Assembly: GCA_016185145.1 (NCBI GenBank)
Contig: JACPOB010000072.1
Span: 39,560 to 103,559 of the forward strand
Reading direction: 5' to 3'
Length of the DNA: 64,000 bases
Source: Rhodospirillales bacterium
GTDB taxonomy: Bacteria; Pseudomonadota; Alphaproteobacteria; Reyranellales; Reyranellaceae
The notes below the pieces were generated by a model, which had not been told where the DNA came from, ran no database searches, and was given only the letters and a program-made list of their open reading frames with translations. Below, one piece after another: positions 26,219 to 35,042 of this stretch (its first letter is position 1; every line of letters starts with the position of its first letter). Both the position numbers and the translations under genes were made by a program.

Positions 26219-27487
26219 ATGGCGAAACGTGGATTCTGGAGAACGTTGGTTCTCCTGCTGGGCCTGTCGTTGTTCGCAGCGATGCCGGCGCAGGGCCAGA
26301 ACGGGCTTCAGCGCTTCGAGAAAGACATCAAGCCGCAACTCGAGTTCAAGTCGCTGACCTACGACAAGGCGGCGCCTGTGGGTGACAAGGGCTTCACGCT
26401 GAGCAACGTCGTTGCCGTCGTGCCGGCTGAGGCGACGGGCGGCAAGGACAGCACGATCAAGATCGAGAAGGTCACCGTCGAGGAGATCGACTTCGACCGC
26501 CTGAAGGACACCGGCAAGAAGGACGACATGCCGCTGTTCGCCAAGCTCAGGATCGAGGGCATGACGGGCGACGATGAGCTGAGCGGCATGCTCGAGAGCT
26601 TCGGGGTGCCCAAGGCGCCGGTCGACCTGGTGCTGGATTACCGGCTCAACCCGGCCAACAAGGTGCTGACCATCTCGAAGCTCGAAATGGGCCTGCAGGG
26701 ACAGGGCAGCCTCTCGCTCAGCCTGGTTCTGGACGGGGTGAGCGACAAGGCGAGCGAAGCGGCCGGCGCCAAGGACACCGCCAGCCTGCGCTCGGCGTCG
26801 CTGGTCTACACGGATGTCGGCCTGCTGTCGCAGCTCATTCCCGCCGTCGCCAAGCAGCAGGGCATGGCGGCCGACGCGATGGTCGCCATGGCAGTGGCGC
26901 CGATCGGCGCTTTCGCCGCCAACAAGGGGCCGGGCACGGTCAAGGCGCTGGACGCGCTGGCCTCCTTCATCGCCGACTGGAAGAAGCCGAAGGGCCCGAT
27001 CACCATCTCGGTCACGCCGGCCAAGAGCGCCTCGATCAACGACCTCGACAAGATCGAGGAGCCCAACGCGCTGACCGACATCTTCGGCCTCAAGATCGAG
27101 TATGCCGGCATGCGGGCCGGCGCGGCAGGCGGCGTTGCCCCCTCGACCGGCGGTCAGTCCGCCGCCGCAGCGGCGCCGCCGGCCGACAAGACGATGACCG
27201 GCGCCGAGGCCTGGCTCACGATCATCGGCAATACCGTGACCGGCAAGGTCGACGGCGAGGAGATCTTCGAGCACTACCGCAAGGACGGCACGCTCACGCT
27301 GATGGAAGGCAGCTCCCTCACCAAGGGCAAGTGGTCGCTCGAGGGCGAGCGGGTCTGCTTCAAGTATCCCGACGAGGACAAGGACTGCCAGACGATCAGC
27401 CGTACCGGCGACGAGGTCACCTTCAAGCGCAAGGACAAGAGCGGATACCGGCTCAAGGTCCTGCAGGGCAATCCGAAGAACCTCTGA
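26219..27487 (+). CDS. Secreted hypothetical protein with C-terminal DUF995-like module
   Basis: A 422-residue protein starting with a Sec signal peptide (KRGFWRTLVLLLGLSLFAAM, cleavage probably after AQG). The long middle, about residues 28-320, is repetitive beta/alpha sequence of unknown family. A Ala/Pro-rich linker leads to a C-terminal module, ADKTMTGAEAWLTIIGNTVT to the end. It has a GNTVTGKVDG start, a strand TLTLMEGSSLTKGKWSLEGE and VCFKYPDEDKDCQTI. This is reminiscent of DUF995-type domains, by eye only. The long upstream frame to 25205 is antisense to the cyclase and is not part of it. Confidence 0.7.
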   Translation: MAKRGFWRTLVLLLGLSLFAAMPAQGQNGLQRFEKDIKPQLEFKSLTYDKAAPVGDKGFTLSNVVAVVPAEATGGKDSTIKIEKVTVEEIDFDRLKDTGKKDDMPLFAKLRIEGMTGDDELSGMLESFGVPKAPVDLVLDYRLNPANKVLTISKLEMGLQGQGSLSLSLVLDGVSDKASEAAGAKDTASLRSASLVYTDVGLLSQLIPAVAKQQGMAADAMVAMAVAPIGAFAANKGPGTVKALDALASFIADWKKPKGPITISVTPAKSASINDLDKIEEPNALTDIFGLKIEYAGMRAGAAGGVAPSTGGQSAAAAAPPADKTMTGAEAWLTIIGNTVTGKVDGEEIFEHYRKDGTLTLMEGSSLTKGKWSLEGERVCFKYPDEDKDCQTISRTGDEVTFKRKDKSGYRLKVLQGNPKNL

Positions 27488-27512
27488 AGTCGACCTGCTG
27501 GGGGCGCGTCCG

Positions 27513-27571
27513 CTCATCGTCTTCGCCTTCCGGACCGCGCGCGTCCTCGCGCGCGGTCCGGAAGACCATGA
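27513..27571. repeat. Palindromic intergenic element, family E
   Basis: CTTCCGGACCGCGCGCG and the complement CGCGCGCGGTCCGGAAG face each other around a short centre, ending in GACCATGAG. A lone GCTGGGGGCGCG at 27497-27508 precedes it, like the left arm of the family F elements found whole at 43552 and 54475. The rest of 27572-27763 holds nothing I can name. Confidence 0.88.
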
Positions 27572-27763
27572 GCGCCACGAAGTGGCACGACTCATCGCGA
27601 CTGCGGCGATGAATTGCACGCCGACTGTCGCGTCTCACAGCGTGTGCGGTGCCATGATCATGTAAGCTAACGACTCTTGCCTGCATCGACAGGAAGGCGA
27701 GAGACTGCGGCATGCCTCGTCGAGAGCGCCATTGAGCGCGCGGAAGCGCGCAATCCCGCAGCT

Positions 27764-28264
27764 ATGATCGCACCACTCAGCCTTTCCAACGCCCTCACTT
27801 TGATCTTTGCCATCACCTGCCTGACGATGGTGCTGAATCAGAGATCCGATCGAGTTCAAAGGATATCCCGTCTCCTCGTTCCGCCGGTACTGGCTGTCGT
27901 CGTCGCCCTGATCTTGCTCAGCAGTGTGTTCGACGCCGGCCTGATCAACGATGCCCTTTGGGTCGGTGGAGCGATCGTCGGCTTCGTCCTCGGTCGCCTG
28001 CGTGGCCGCACGCTCCCGATGGAGCTGCTGCCCGCTCCCGGATTGGTCCGCGTGGCGCAGACGGCGGACCACCTGGCGGCAGCGGTCGCGCTGGTCGCGA
28101 TCGCCGGGACGGACTTCGCCTCGGCCACCTTGCGCGAGGCCGTCCTGGCGCCGGCTCTGGTCGCCACGGGCGGAGCGTTATGCGCCGGCTTTCTCGCGGG
28201 ACGCTTCCTCATGATTGCCGTCCGCGCCGATCCGGTGGCGCGGCTCAAGAACGGCGCGCGATAG
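27764..28264 (+). CDS. Small integral membrane protein, 166 residues
   Basis: The translation from ATG 27764 gives about five hydrophobic helices (LSNALTLIFAITCLTMVL, then VPPVLAVVVALILLSSVF, ALWVGGAIVGFVLG and two later ones). A charged loop, RLRGRTLPMELL, follows the third. I do not recognise the family; its look is that of a DUF1453- or DUF6622-like membrane protein, but I cannot confirm that. No clear ribosome-binding site is visible, and in-frame ATG 27677 is an alternative start. It ends 131 bp before the next membrane gene. Confidence 0.55.
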   Translation: MIAPLSLSNALTLIFAITCLTMVLNQRSDRVQRISRLLVPPVLAVVVALILLSSVFDAGLINDALWVGGAIVGFVLGRLRGRTLPMELLPAPGLVRVAQTADHLAAAVALVAIAGTDFASATLREAVLAPALVATGGALCAGFLAGRFLMIAVRADPVARLKNGAR

Positions 28265-28395
28265 ATGCGCGGTTCGGAGGAAGATCCGGACTTTCATCGC
28301 TTCCCCAGATATTTGCTCTCGAGCGCCCGCTACTGCAGAATATCTGCAATGGCGGATGGGTATGGGAGTCCGTCCAAGACGGCTGGGGGGACAGC

Positions 28396-29799
28396 ATGCA
28401 GCGCGACGATGGGAGCACGGTGCCGGATGGCGCCATGTCGCTCGCCAGGACTGTATGGATTCTGGGAAAGATAAGGTGGCTGCTGTTCGTCGTCATCCTG
28501 TTGGGCTTTGGCGTGGGCCCGATGATGACCTCGTTCGAGGACGCCGAGCGCAATTACGGTGAGGTCAGCACGTCGGATTGGGTCCACACGAACTATTGGC
28601 TGAAGAGCGCGGACTGCGCGCGCGAGACCGGAGCGTGGCTCGCCCTGTGTGCCGACGACGGCAAGCTGAAGCCCATCTCCGAGGAGGCGATCGGCGACGA
28701 TCCGGGCCATGCGTTCCTGCTGGCCGTGTGGACGATCATCAGCGGCGACGATGACGCCGATCTCGTTGACGTCGCCGGGCTCAACATCGCTCTCAACAGC
28801 CTTGGTTTCCTGCTGCTGGCCGGCTTCCTGTTCGCCCTCCGCGCCTATCCCTGTTTCCTGCTGTTCATGTACATGGGGCCGATCGTCTACCTGAAATGGA
28901 TCGGCGTCGCACCGCATTGGGCCCTGCTTGGCGTCGCGAGCATGGCCGCCGTGCTTCCCATGGCAATCCTGGCAAAGGAGTACCGATTTCTTTCGTCGCG
29001 GCTCGGCCAATGGTTCATCGGACTGGGCCTGCTCGGCCTCGCCTCGGCGGCGCTCGTCCGGGAAGCGATCGCCCTGATGGGAATCGTCACGGCGTTCTCC
29101 GCCATCGCCTTCATCGCGCTCCGCCGCCGACGTACCGGCGAGGGCGTGCGCGACCTCGTCGTCGTCGCGGTCCTGATCGTGGCGGCCGCCTCGGTGCCCT
29201 ACGCCGCCATAGCGGCGCGCGACGTGATGTTCGACATCGAGCCTGGACAACTCGTCGAACGCCACGGGTTCTCCGACATTCTCTACATGGGGCTCGGCTC
29301 CGTCCCGAATTCGTTCGGCATCACCTACAGCGACTGGGTGGCGCTGGCCGCCGCCCAGAAGGTCGATCCCGACGTCGTGCATTGCTCGCCGGACTTCTAC
29401 AGGATCATGTGGGGCCTCTACCTGGACAAGCTGCTCACCGATCCTGCCGAAGTGGCGCGTATCTACTTCGAGAAAGCGCGACTGCTCCTTTCCGACCCGG
29501 TCCTCGAGCCCGGTCCGCCTCTGGGCGTCGTCCTGCTCGTCGGGCTCTGCCACTTCCTCGTGGCGAAGAAATTCGATCTCTGGTCGAAGGTCGGATTCCC
29601 CCAAGGCAGTCTGGTGGAAGGAGCAGCACTCGTCTTCATCGGCCTCTTCGTCGCCCAGGGGATCCTTGCCTCTCCCGACCGCGGATATGCCATGCCGGTA
29701 GGGGCGGCCATCGTGACGCTCATCGGCGTGCTGGTCGGCTTCCACCTGCGGGCGGCCTACGTCGTGGCGAAACGATACCTTGCGCGGGCGCACCCCTAG
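28396..29799 (+). CDS. Multi-pass membrane protein of unknown function
   Basis: A 467-residue protein with about nine to ten hydrophobic segments, the first being IRWLLFVVILLGFGVGPMM. A soluble loop of about 80 residues follows it (SDWVHTNYWLKSADCARETG), with two cysteines. A second soluble loop near residues 275-370 carries YMGLGSVPNSFGITYSDW. The topology, with a large extracytoplasmic loop after helix 1, resembles GT-C-fold glycosyltransferases or O-antigen-related proteins, but I see no catalytic motif. ATG 28396 follows a G-rich stretch; the longer frame to 27958 overlaps the preceding gene. Confidence 0.6.
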   Translation: MQRDDGSTVPDGAMSLARTVWILGKIRWLLFVVILLGFGVGPMMTSFEDAERNYGEVSTSDWVHTNYWLKSADCARETGAWLALCADDGKLKPISEEAIGDDPGHAFLLAVWTIISGDDDADLVDVAGLNIALNSLGFLLLAGFLFALRAYPCFLLFMYMGPIVYLKWIGVAPHWALLGVASMAAVLPMAILAKEYRFLSSRLGQWFIGLGLLGLASAALVREAIALMGIVTAFSAIAFIALRRRRTGEGVRDLVVVAVLIVAAASVPYAAIAARDVMFDIEPGQLVERHGFSDILYMGLGSVPNSFGITYSDWVALAAAQKVDPDVVHCSPDFYRIMWGLYLDKLLTDPAEVARIYFEKARLLLSDPVLEPGPPLGVVLLVGLCHFLVAKKFDLWSKVGFPQGSLVEGAALVFIGLFVAQGILASPDRGYAMPVGAAIVTLIGVLVGFHLRAAYVVAKRYLARAHP

Positions 29800-29915
29800 A
29801 GGGAATCGCTCCAGCTGCTGCAGTACGAACTTCCGCTTTGCAGGACGGTTTGGCGGGCGCTTCTTTCCCCACTTCCCGCCGCTTCGCGATAAAGTCGCCG
29901 GCTGAGAGGTGATCG

Positions 29916-30818
29916 ATGACCGATGAAGAAGCCGGCCGCGTCCGCGATTTCGTGGGGTACGGACGCAATCCGCCCGATCCCAGGTGGCCGGGCGGAGCGC
30001 ACGTCGCGGTCAATTTCGTCATCAACTACGAGGAAGGCGGCGAGCGCTCCGTGCCGGACGGCGACGGTGCGAGCGAAGCCGCGCTGACCGAGGGCTCGAC
30101 GGCCAGCTTCACCGGCCGCGACCTCGGCGCCGAGAGCATGTTCGAGTACGGCAGCCGCGCCGGCTTCTGGCGCCTGCACCGCATCTTCACGCGGCGCAAG
30201 CTGCCTTGCACGGTGTTCGCCATCGCCCGTGCGCTGGAGCGCAATCCCGAGGCCTGCGCGGCCATGCGCGAGGCGGGCTGGGACGTGGCCGGCCACGGCT
30301 ACAAGTGGGAGATGCACGCCACCATGGCGCCGGACTACGAGAAGAAGCAGATCGAGATGGCGACCGAGAGCATCACCCGGACCATCGGCACGCGGCCAGC
30401 CGGCTGGTACAGCCGCTATGCGCCCTCGATGCAGACGCGCAACCTCCTGCTCGACGCCGGCTACGAGTACGACAGCGACACCTACGACGACGAATTGCCC
30501 TACTGGCTGAAGGTCGGGTCGCGCCGCCAGCTCATCGTGCCCTACTCCATCACCCACAACGACGTGCGGTTCCAGCGCCAGGGCATGACCAGCGGCGACG
30601 AGTACCTCGCCTACATCAAGAACGCCGTGCAATGCGTGCTGGAAGAGGATCCGCCGCGCATGCTGAGCTTCGGCCTGCACAACCGCATCATCGGCCATCC
30701 CGGCCGCGCGCTGGGGCTGGCGCGGGTGCTCGACTGGCTGGCCGCCCAGCCGCGCGTCTGGATCACGCGCCGCGTCGACATCGCGCGGCATTTCAAGCAG
30801 GTGCACCCTGCGAAATAA
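29916..30818 (+). CDS. PuuE-like polysaccharide deacetylase-fold amidohydrolase
   Basis: A 300-residue NodB-homology-fold enzyme of the group that includes PuuE allantoinase. The start RDFVGYGRNPPDPRWPGGA and VAVNFVINYEEGGERSV is characteristic of that group. The fold continues through FWRLHRIFTRRKLPCTVFAI, EAGWDVAGHGYKWEMH and YDSDTYDDELPYWL. It probably hydrolyses an amide in purine or ureide breakdown. No other allantoin genes are nearby, so the substrate is uncertain; the following CoA-transferase gene is separated by a repeat. Confidence 0.85.
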   Translation: MTDEEAGRVRDFVGYGRNPPDPRWPGGAHVAVNFVINYEEGGERSVPDGDGASEAALTEGSTASFTGRDLGAESMFEYGSRAGFWRLHRIFTRRKLPCTVFAIARALERNPEACAAMREAGWDVAGHGYKWEMHATMAPDYEKKQIEMATESITRTIGTRPAGWYSRYAPSMQTRNLLLDAGYEYDSDTYDDELPYWLKVGSRRQLIVPYSITHNDVRFQRQGMTSGDEYLAYIKNAVQCVLEEDPPRMLSFGLHNRIIGHPGRALGLARVLDWLAAQPRVWITRRVDIARHFKQVHPAK

Positions 30819-30828
30819 CCGTCATCCC

Positions 30829-30934
30829 GACCGGAGCGAAGCGGAGTGGAGGGACCTTTTCATGTGTCCAACGCCGTGGAAGACCCGGTCCCTCGACTAC
30901 GCCGCCCTGCGGGCGGCTTCGCTCGGGATGACGA
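30829..30934. repeat. Palindromic intergenic element, family D
   Basis: GTCATCCCGACCGGAGCG and GGAGGGACC on the left face GGTCCCTCGACT and CGCTCGGGATGACGAG on the right, with about 30 bp of unrelated sequence between. It has the same family motifs as 17893-18019. Confidence 0.88.
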
Positions 30935-30950
30935 GGAAAGGGAGTTAATC

Positions 30951-32141
30951 ATGACCATCCGCCGCCCGCTCGATGGCTTTCTCGTCCTCGATCTCGGGCA
31001 GATCTACAACGGTCCCTATTGCGGCTTGACCCTGGGCTTCATGGGCGCGCGCGTGCTCAAGATCGAGCCGCCGGAGGGCGACGTCGTGCGCCGGCGCAAG
31101 CGCGAGGTCGAGCCGTGGCCGCTGGTGATGCTGAACTCCAACAAGGAATCGGTGGTCCTCGACCTCAAGCAGCCGCGCGGCAAGGAGATCTTCCTCGGGC
31201 TGGTCAAGAAGGCCGACGTCGTGATCGAGAACTTCGCGGTCGGTGTCATGGACCGGCTGGGGCTGGGCTACGACGTGCTGAGCAAGCTCAATCCGCGCCT
31301 GGTCTACGGCGGCAGCTCGGGCTTCGGGCTCGACGGGCCGTATCGCGACCTCGCCGCCATGGACGTCACCGTCCAGGCGATGACCGGCATCATGAACTCG
31401 ACCGGCCAGCCGGACGGCCCGCCGACCAAGGCCGGCGCGGCGGTGTGCGATTTCCTGGCCGGCATCCACCTCTGCGCCGGCATTTTAGGCGCGCTGGTGC
31501 AGCGCGAGCGCACCGGCCGGGGCCAGCGCGTCGAGGTCGCCATGCATGAGGCCGGCACGATTGCTCTCGCCTCGGCGCTGGGCGCCGTCATGGACGGCGA
31601 CACCAACGTCCCCGAGCGCACCGGCAACCGCCATCCCGCGCTCGCCATGGCGCCCTACAACACCTATCCCTGCAGTGACGGCTACGTCGCGATCTTCACC
31701 GCGGCCGAGCGGCACTGGCAATCGATGTGCAAGATGCTGAACCGGCCCGACCTCGCCACCAATCCCGAGTTCGCCAGCACGGTGGGCCGGGCCAAGAACA
31801 TGGCCGAGATCGACGACATCGTCGGCGCCTGGACGATCGGCCGCTCCAAGGACGAGGTGGTGCGGCTCCTGAACGAGGCGCACGTGCCGTGCGCGCCCGT
31901 GAAGACCGCGCGCGAGGTCTCGCGCGATCCGCATCTCGAGGCGCGCGGCTTCTGGGTCGACGTCGACCATCCGCGCCGCGGCCGCACGCGCGTGCCGATC
32001 TCGCCGATCCGCCTCCATACCGGCGGCAAGCCCGAGATCAGGAGCCCCGCGCCGACGCTGGGGCAGCATACAGAGAAGGTGCTGGCCGAGCTTTTGGGGC
32101 TGAAAGCCGCCGAGCTCGCCGAGCTGCGCCCCCAGCTATGA
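30951..32141 (+). CDS. Class III CoA-transferase (CaiB/BaiF/Frc family)
   Basis: A 396-residue family III acyl-CoA transferase that moves CoA between carboxylic acids through a mixed anhydride on a conserved Asp. The N-terminus DGFLVLDLGQIYNGPYCGLT is typical. The catalytic Asp is probably in YRDLAAMDVTVQAMTG, in the position occupied by Asp169 in Frc. Later family segments are GRGQRVEVAMHEAG and VPCAPVKTAREVSRDPHL. ATG 30951 follows AGGAAAGGGAG just past the repeat. Its stop overlaps the prfC stop by six bases on the opposite strand. Confidence 0.9.
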   Translation: MTIRRPLDGFLVLDLGQIYNGPYCGLTLGFMGARVLKIEPPEGDVVRRRKREVEPWPLVMLNSNKESVVLDLKQPRGKEIFLGLVKKADVVIENFAVGVMDRLGLGYDVLSKLNPRLVYGGSSGFGLDGPYRDLAAMDVTVQAMTGIMNSTGQPDGPPTKAGAAVCDFLAGIHLCAGILGALVQRERTGRGQRVEVAMHEAGTIALASALGAVMDGDTNVPERTGNRHPALAMAPYNTYPCSDGYVAIFTAAERHWQSMCKMLNRPDLATNPEFASTVGRAKNMAEIDDIVGAWTIGRSKDEVVRLLNEAHVPCAPVKTAREVSRDPHLEARGFWVDVDHPRRGRTRVPISPIRLHTGGKPEIRSPAPTLGQHTEKVLAELLGLKAAELAELRPQL

Positions 32142-33719
32142 GCGTTCCCTGATGTCGGAGAATTTTATCTTCGGGGACTTCTCGGCGATGTAGCCCAGTT
32201 CCCAGGCGTTGCGGGCCAGGAACACCGGCGCGCCGTCGCGGTCCTCGGACATGCCGCCGCGATTGGCGGACATGAACGCTTCCAGGTCGGCCTTGTTGTC
32301 GGCGGAGATCCAGCGCGCGGTCTCGAAGGGTGCGGGCTCGAGGTCGATCTTGACCTGGTACTCGGCCTCGACGCGGGTCTTCAGCACGTCGAGCTGCAGC
32401 TCGCCGACCACGCCCACGATGTGATCGCCGCCGATGACGCGGCGGAACACCTGGGTCACGCCCTCCTCGGCGAGATCGTCGAGCGCGCGCTTGAGCTGCT
32501 TGGACTTCATCGGATCCTCCAGCCGCACGCGACGCAGGATCTCGGGCGCGAAGTTGGGAATGCCAACGATCTTGATCGCCTCGCCCTCGGTCAGCGTGTC
32601 GCCGACGCGCAGCACGCCGTGGTTGGGCACGCCGATGATGTCGCCCGGCCAGGCTTCGTCGACGATCTCGCGCTCGCGGGCGAAGAACAGGATCGGCGAG
32701 TTCACCGACAGCGTCTTGCCGGTGCCCATCTGCGTCAGCTTCATGCCGCGGCGGAACTTGCCGCTGCACAGCCGCAGGAAGGCGATGCGGTCGCGATGGT
32801 TGGGGTCCATGTTGGCTTGGACCTTGAAGACGAAGCCCGCGACCTTGGGCTCGGTCGGCTCGATGGGCCGCGGCTCGGCCGGCTGCGGCCGAGGCGGCGG
32901 CGCCCAGGCGGCGAGCGCGTCCAGCAGCTCGCGGACGCCGAAATTGTTGTAGGCGCTGCCGAAGAACACCGGCGTGAGATGCCCGGCGCGGTAGGACTCC
33001 ATGTCGAATTCCGGGTAGCCCGCGCGCACCAGATCGACCTCCTCGGCCAGCCGGGGATCGTCGATGGCGTAGTTCTCGATCACCTCGCCGATGCGGCTGC
33101 GGTCGTTGGTGTCGAATACCAGCATGCGGCTGTTGGTGAGATCGTAGGTGCCCTTGAAGGCCTGGCCCGAGCCGGTCGGCCAGGTCATGGGGGCCACGTC
33201 GAGCGCCAGGGTCGAGGCGATTTCGTCTAAAAGCTCGATCGGGTCCTTGGCTTCGCGGTCGAGCTTGTTGATGAAAGTCACGATCGGCACGTCGCGCAGG
33301 CGGCAGATCTCGAACAGCTTGCGGGTGCGCGCCTCGATGCCCTTGGCGGCGTCGATCACCATCACCGCCGAATCGACGGCCGTCAGCGTGCGGTAGGTGT
33401 CCTCGGAAAAGTCCTCGTGGCCCGGCGTGTCCAGAAGATTGAACACCGCGCCGCCGTACTCGAAGTGCATCACCGAGGTAGTGACCGAGATGCCGCGCTG
33501 CTGCTCGATCTTCATCCAGTCCGAGCGCGCGCGCCGCGCCTCGCCGCGCGCCTTCACCGCACCCGCGACATGGATGGCGCCGCCGAACAGCAGGAGCTTC
33601 TCGGTCAGCGTCGTCTTGCCGGCGTCGGGATGGGAAATGATGGCGAACGTACGACGCAGCCCGGCCGGGTGGCCGGCCAGGCGGGCATCGAGATCGGAGA
33701 CGACGGCGGAATCGGGCAC
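32136..33719 (-). CDS. prfC: Peptide chain release factor 3
   Basis: RF3 is the GTPase that recycles RF1/RF2 from the ribosome after termination. G1 (SHPDAGKTTLTEK), G2 (RGISVTTSVMHFEY), G3 (LLDTPGHEDFSEDTYR) and G4 (FINKLDREA) are all present. They are followed by the EF-Tu-like beta barrel and the C-terminal ELQLDVLKTRVEAEY region. GTG 33719 gives 527 residues, the normal RF3 length; the frame stays open to 33788 but the extra residues are proline-rich and unlike the family. It is single-gene and convergent with the CoA-transferase. Confidence 0.95.
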   Translation of the reverse strand: MPDSAVVSDLDARLAGHPAGLRRTFAIISHPDAGKTTLTEKLLLFGGAIHVAGAVKARGEARRARSDWMKIEQQRGISVTTSVMHFEYGGAVFNLLDTPGHEDFSEDTYRTLTAVDSAVMVIDAAKGIEARTRKLFEICRLRDVPIVTFINKLDREAKDPIELLDEIASTLALDVAPMTWPTGSGQAFKGTYDLTNSRMLVFDTNDRSRIGEVIENYAIDDPRLAEEVDLVRAGYPEFDMESYRAGHLTPVFFGSAYNNFGVRELLDALAAWAPPPRPQPAEPRPIEPTEPKVAGFVFKVQANMDPNHRDRIAFLRLCSGKFRRGMKLTQMGTGKTLSVNSPILFFAREREIVDEAWPGDIIGVPNHGVLRVGDTLTEGEAIKIVGIPNFAPEILRRVRLEDPMKSKQLKRALDDLAEEGVTQVFRRVIGGDHIVGVVGELQLDVLKTRVEAEYQVKIDLEPAPFETARWISADNKADLEAFMSANRGGMSEDRDGAPVFLARNAWELGYIAEKSPKIKFSDIRERS

Positions 33720-34066
33720 TTTTCGGGTTCCGGGAGGGGGCGGCGCCGACGGGTCGGGTCGGCGGCATGCGGGTAGCGGACGCGCCACGCGGCGTCAACC
33801 GCGCTCGATCCCAAGAGAAGGTCCAGCGACAGAACCGACACCTCGCCCGAACATGATGTGGGTTTCTCGACGGAGTCACCTGCGGTTGCAGATGACCGCC
33901 GAGATATGCGCTTTTGGTTGTTCGCAATCCCGTGCAACTGCGCGATTATTTTTGCGAGCATACTTGTACAGAAAGCAATCTATACGAGTACGACTCGGCG
34001 ACACCCGTTCGGGCTTCGCGCTTCAATCCTCCGGCTTTCCTTGAACATCGATGCGGGGAGGTTCCC
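33720..34066. other. AT-richer intergenic region upstream of a small gene
   Basis: About 350 bp lie between the divergent prfC and the small gene at 34067. The part from 33890 to 34000 is clearly AT-richer than its surroundings and is the likely promoter region for the small gene. I see no perfect repeat and no convincing sigma70 boxes. An in-frame upstream extension of the small gene begins at 33914 but lacks a ribosome-binding site. Confidence 0.4.
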
Positions 34067-34429
34067 ATGGCCAATACAGCAGAACTCTGGATGCTCCTGA
34101 CGAACGGAAAGAACCAGGCCTTGTCGCTTGTCTCGGCCAAGGTCATCGGTTCGAGCAGCACCAACAAGGTCGATTGCCCGCAGACTCTCGGGACGGGCAC
34201 CTACGGCGGCATCGGCACGCCAGCCTCCAGCACGCCCTACCAGGTCCTCTGGACCTATACGCCGGATGGCGGCCAAACCCTTCTGAATTTCAGCGTCAGC
34301 CTCAATGGCCCGATGGGACTTCAGATCGTCCCCTCGAAGAGCGGTCCACATGCAGGCGACTGGACGCTGGCGGAGTCGCCGCGACTCATCCAGCAAGGGA
34401 CTTGGTTGATACGGTTCTACTACACCTGA
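34067..34429 (+). CDS. Hypothetical protein, 120 residues
   Basis: The ATG is preceded by GGGGAGG at five bases, a strong ribosome-binding site, so the start is secure. The protein has no signal peptide. It is beta-rich and polar (NQALSLVSAKVIGSSSTNK, then YQVLWTYTPDGGQTLLNFSV and GDWTLAESPRLIQQGTWLIR). This suggests a small beta-sandwich of the lectin or cytolysin type, but I do not recognise the family. It is a lone gene followed by a strong hairpin. The base composition around its promoter is AT-richer than neighbours, so acquisition by transfer is possible. Confidence 0.65.
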   Translation: MANTAELWMLLTNGKNQALSLVSAKVIGSSSTNKVDCPQTLGTGTYGGIGTPASSTPYQVLWTYTPDGGQTLLNFSVSLNGPMGLQIVPSKSGPHAGDWTLAESPRLIQQGTWLIRFYYT

Positions 34430-34440
34430 ACGATCGAGAA

Positions 34441-34474
34441 CGGGCGCCGCCGGCATCACGCCGGCGGCGCCCGG
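34441..34474. terminator. Strong GC-rich hairpin, bidirectional terminator candidate
   Basis: CGGGCGCCGCCGGC and GCCGGCGGCGCCCG form a perfect 14-bp stem with a five-base loop. There is no T-run, so it is a stem-only terminator or an RNA-stability element. It lies 12 bp after the small gene's stop and just past the stop of the minus-strand remnant. Confidence 0.6.
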
Positions 34475-34476
34475 GC

Positions 34477-34563
34477 TTAGGCGGGCCGGCCGTCGACGCC
34501 GGGAATGAGCTTCAGGTTGATCTGCGTCTTGGAAAGCGTGGCGGTGGTGAGCAGGCCGTTGCC
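34477..34563 (-). pseudogene. C-terminal remnant of an unidentified minus-strand gene
   Basis: Reading the minus strand, codons from about 34563 to the TAA at 34477-34479 give GNGLLTTATLSKTQINLKLI followed by PGVDGRPA. This looks like an ordinary protein C-terminus: it is placed directly before a terminator-like hairpin and has no start codon or N-terminal region. It abuts the patatin remnant on the other strand. I cannot name the parent gene. Confidence 0.45.
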
Positions 34564-34567
34564 GCTG

Positions 34568-34945
34568 GGCCGCCACAAGGACATCATGTATTCCTCGCGC
34601 ACGCGCTACAACACGGACGTCTATCGCCGCATCCACGAATGGAAGAAGCGGCTCCAGCTCACGCTGGCGAAAATGCCCGACGAGCTGATGACCGACGAGA
34701 AACGCCGGTTGCGCGACGAGCTGTCCGACCTGCCCGACGTCACCATCCTGCAGCTCATCTATCAGCAGAAGGCCTACGAGGGCCACGCCGAGGACTACGA
34801 GTTCTCGGGCATGTCGATGCGCGAGCATTGGCAGAGCGGCTACGAGGACACCAAACGTACGCTGCGGCGCAAGGACTGGCTGACCATGCCGCCGCAGGGG
34901 GCCGGCATCGTCATCCACGGCGTCCATCGCGAGGACGATCGTTAA
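34568..34945 (+). pseudogene. C-terminal remnant of a patatin-like phospholipase (DUF3734 region)
   Basis: The segment GRHKDIMYSSRTRYNTDVYR, followed by SDLPDVTILQLIYQQKAYEG and FSGMSMREHWQSGYEDTKRT, matches from memory the C-terminal DUF3734 part of patatin-like phospholipases. In those proteins it follows a roughly 250-residue catalytic domain with GXSXG and DG(A/G) motifs. None of the catalytic domain is present here, and the in-frame residues before GRHKD are unrelated. It is therefore a truncated remnant with an intact stop at 34943-34945. An ORF beginning at ATG 34505 exists but is unlikely to be functional. Confidence 0.7.
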
Positions 34946-35042
34946 AGGAGGCCGCCACGCCCTCAAATCCCACCAATGTCACACCGGGGCGGCGCGGCGC
35001 GTGCTAGCGATCGGCCGTGGGTCGAAACGTGTGGGACGGGTG

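Noticed and set aside
34505..34945. Treating the 146-residue ORF as an intact gene
   Set aside because: Only the C-terminal DUF3734 part of a patatin-like protein is present; the first 21 residues are antisense to another remnant.
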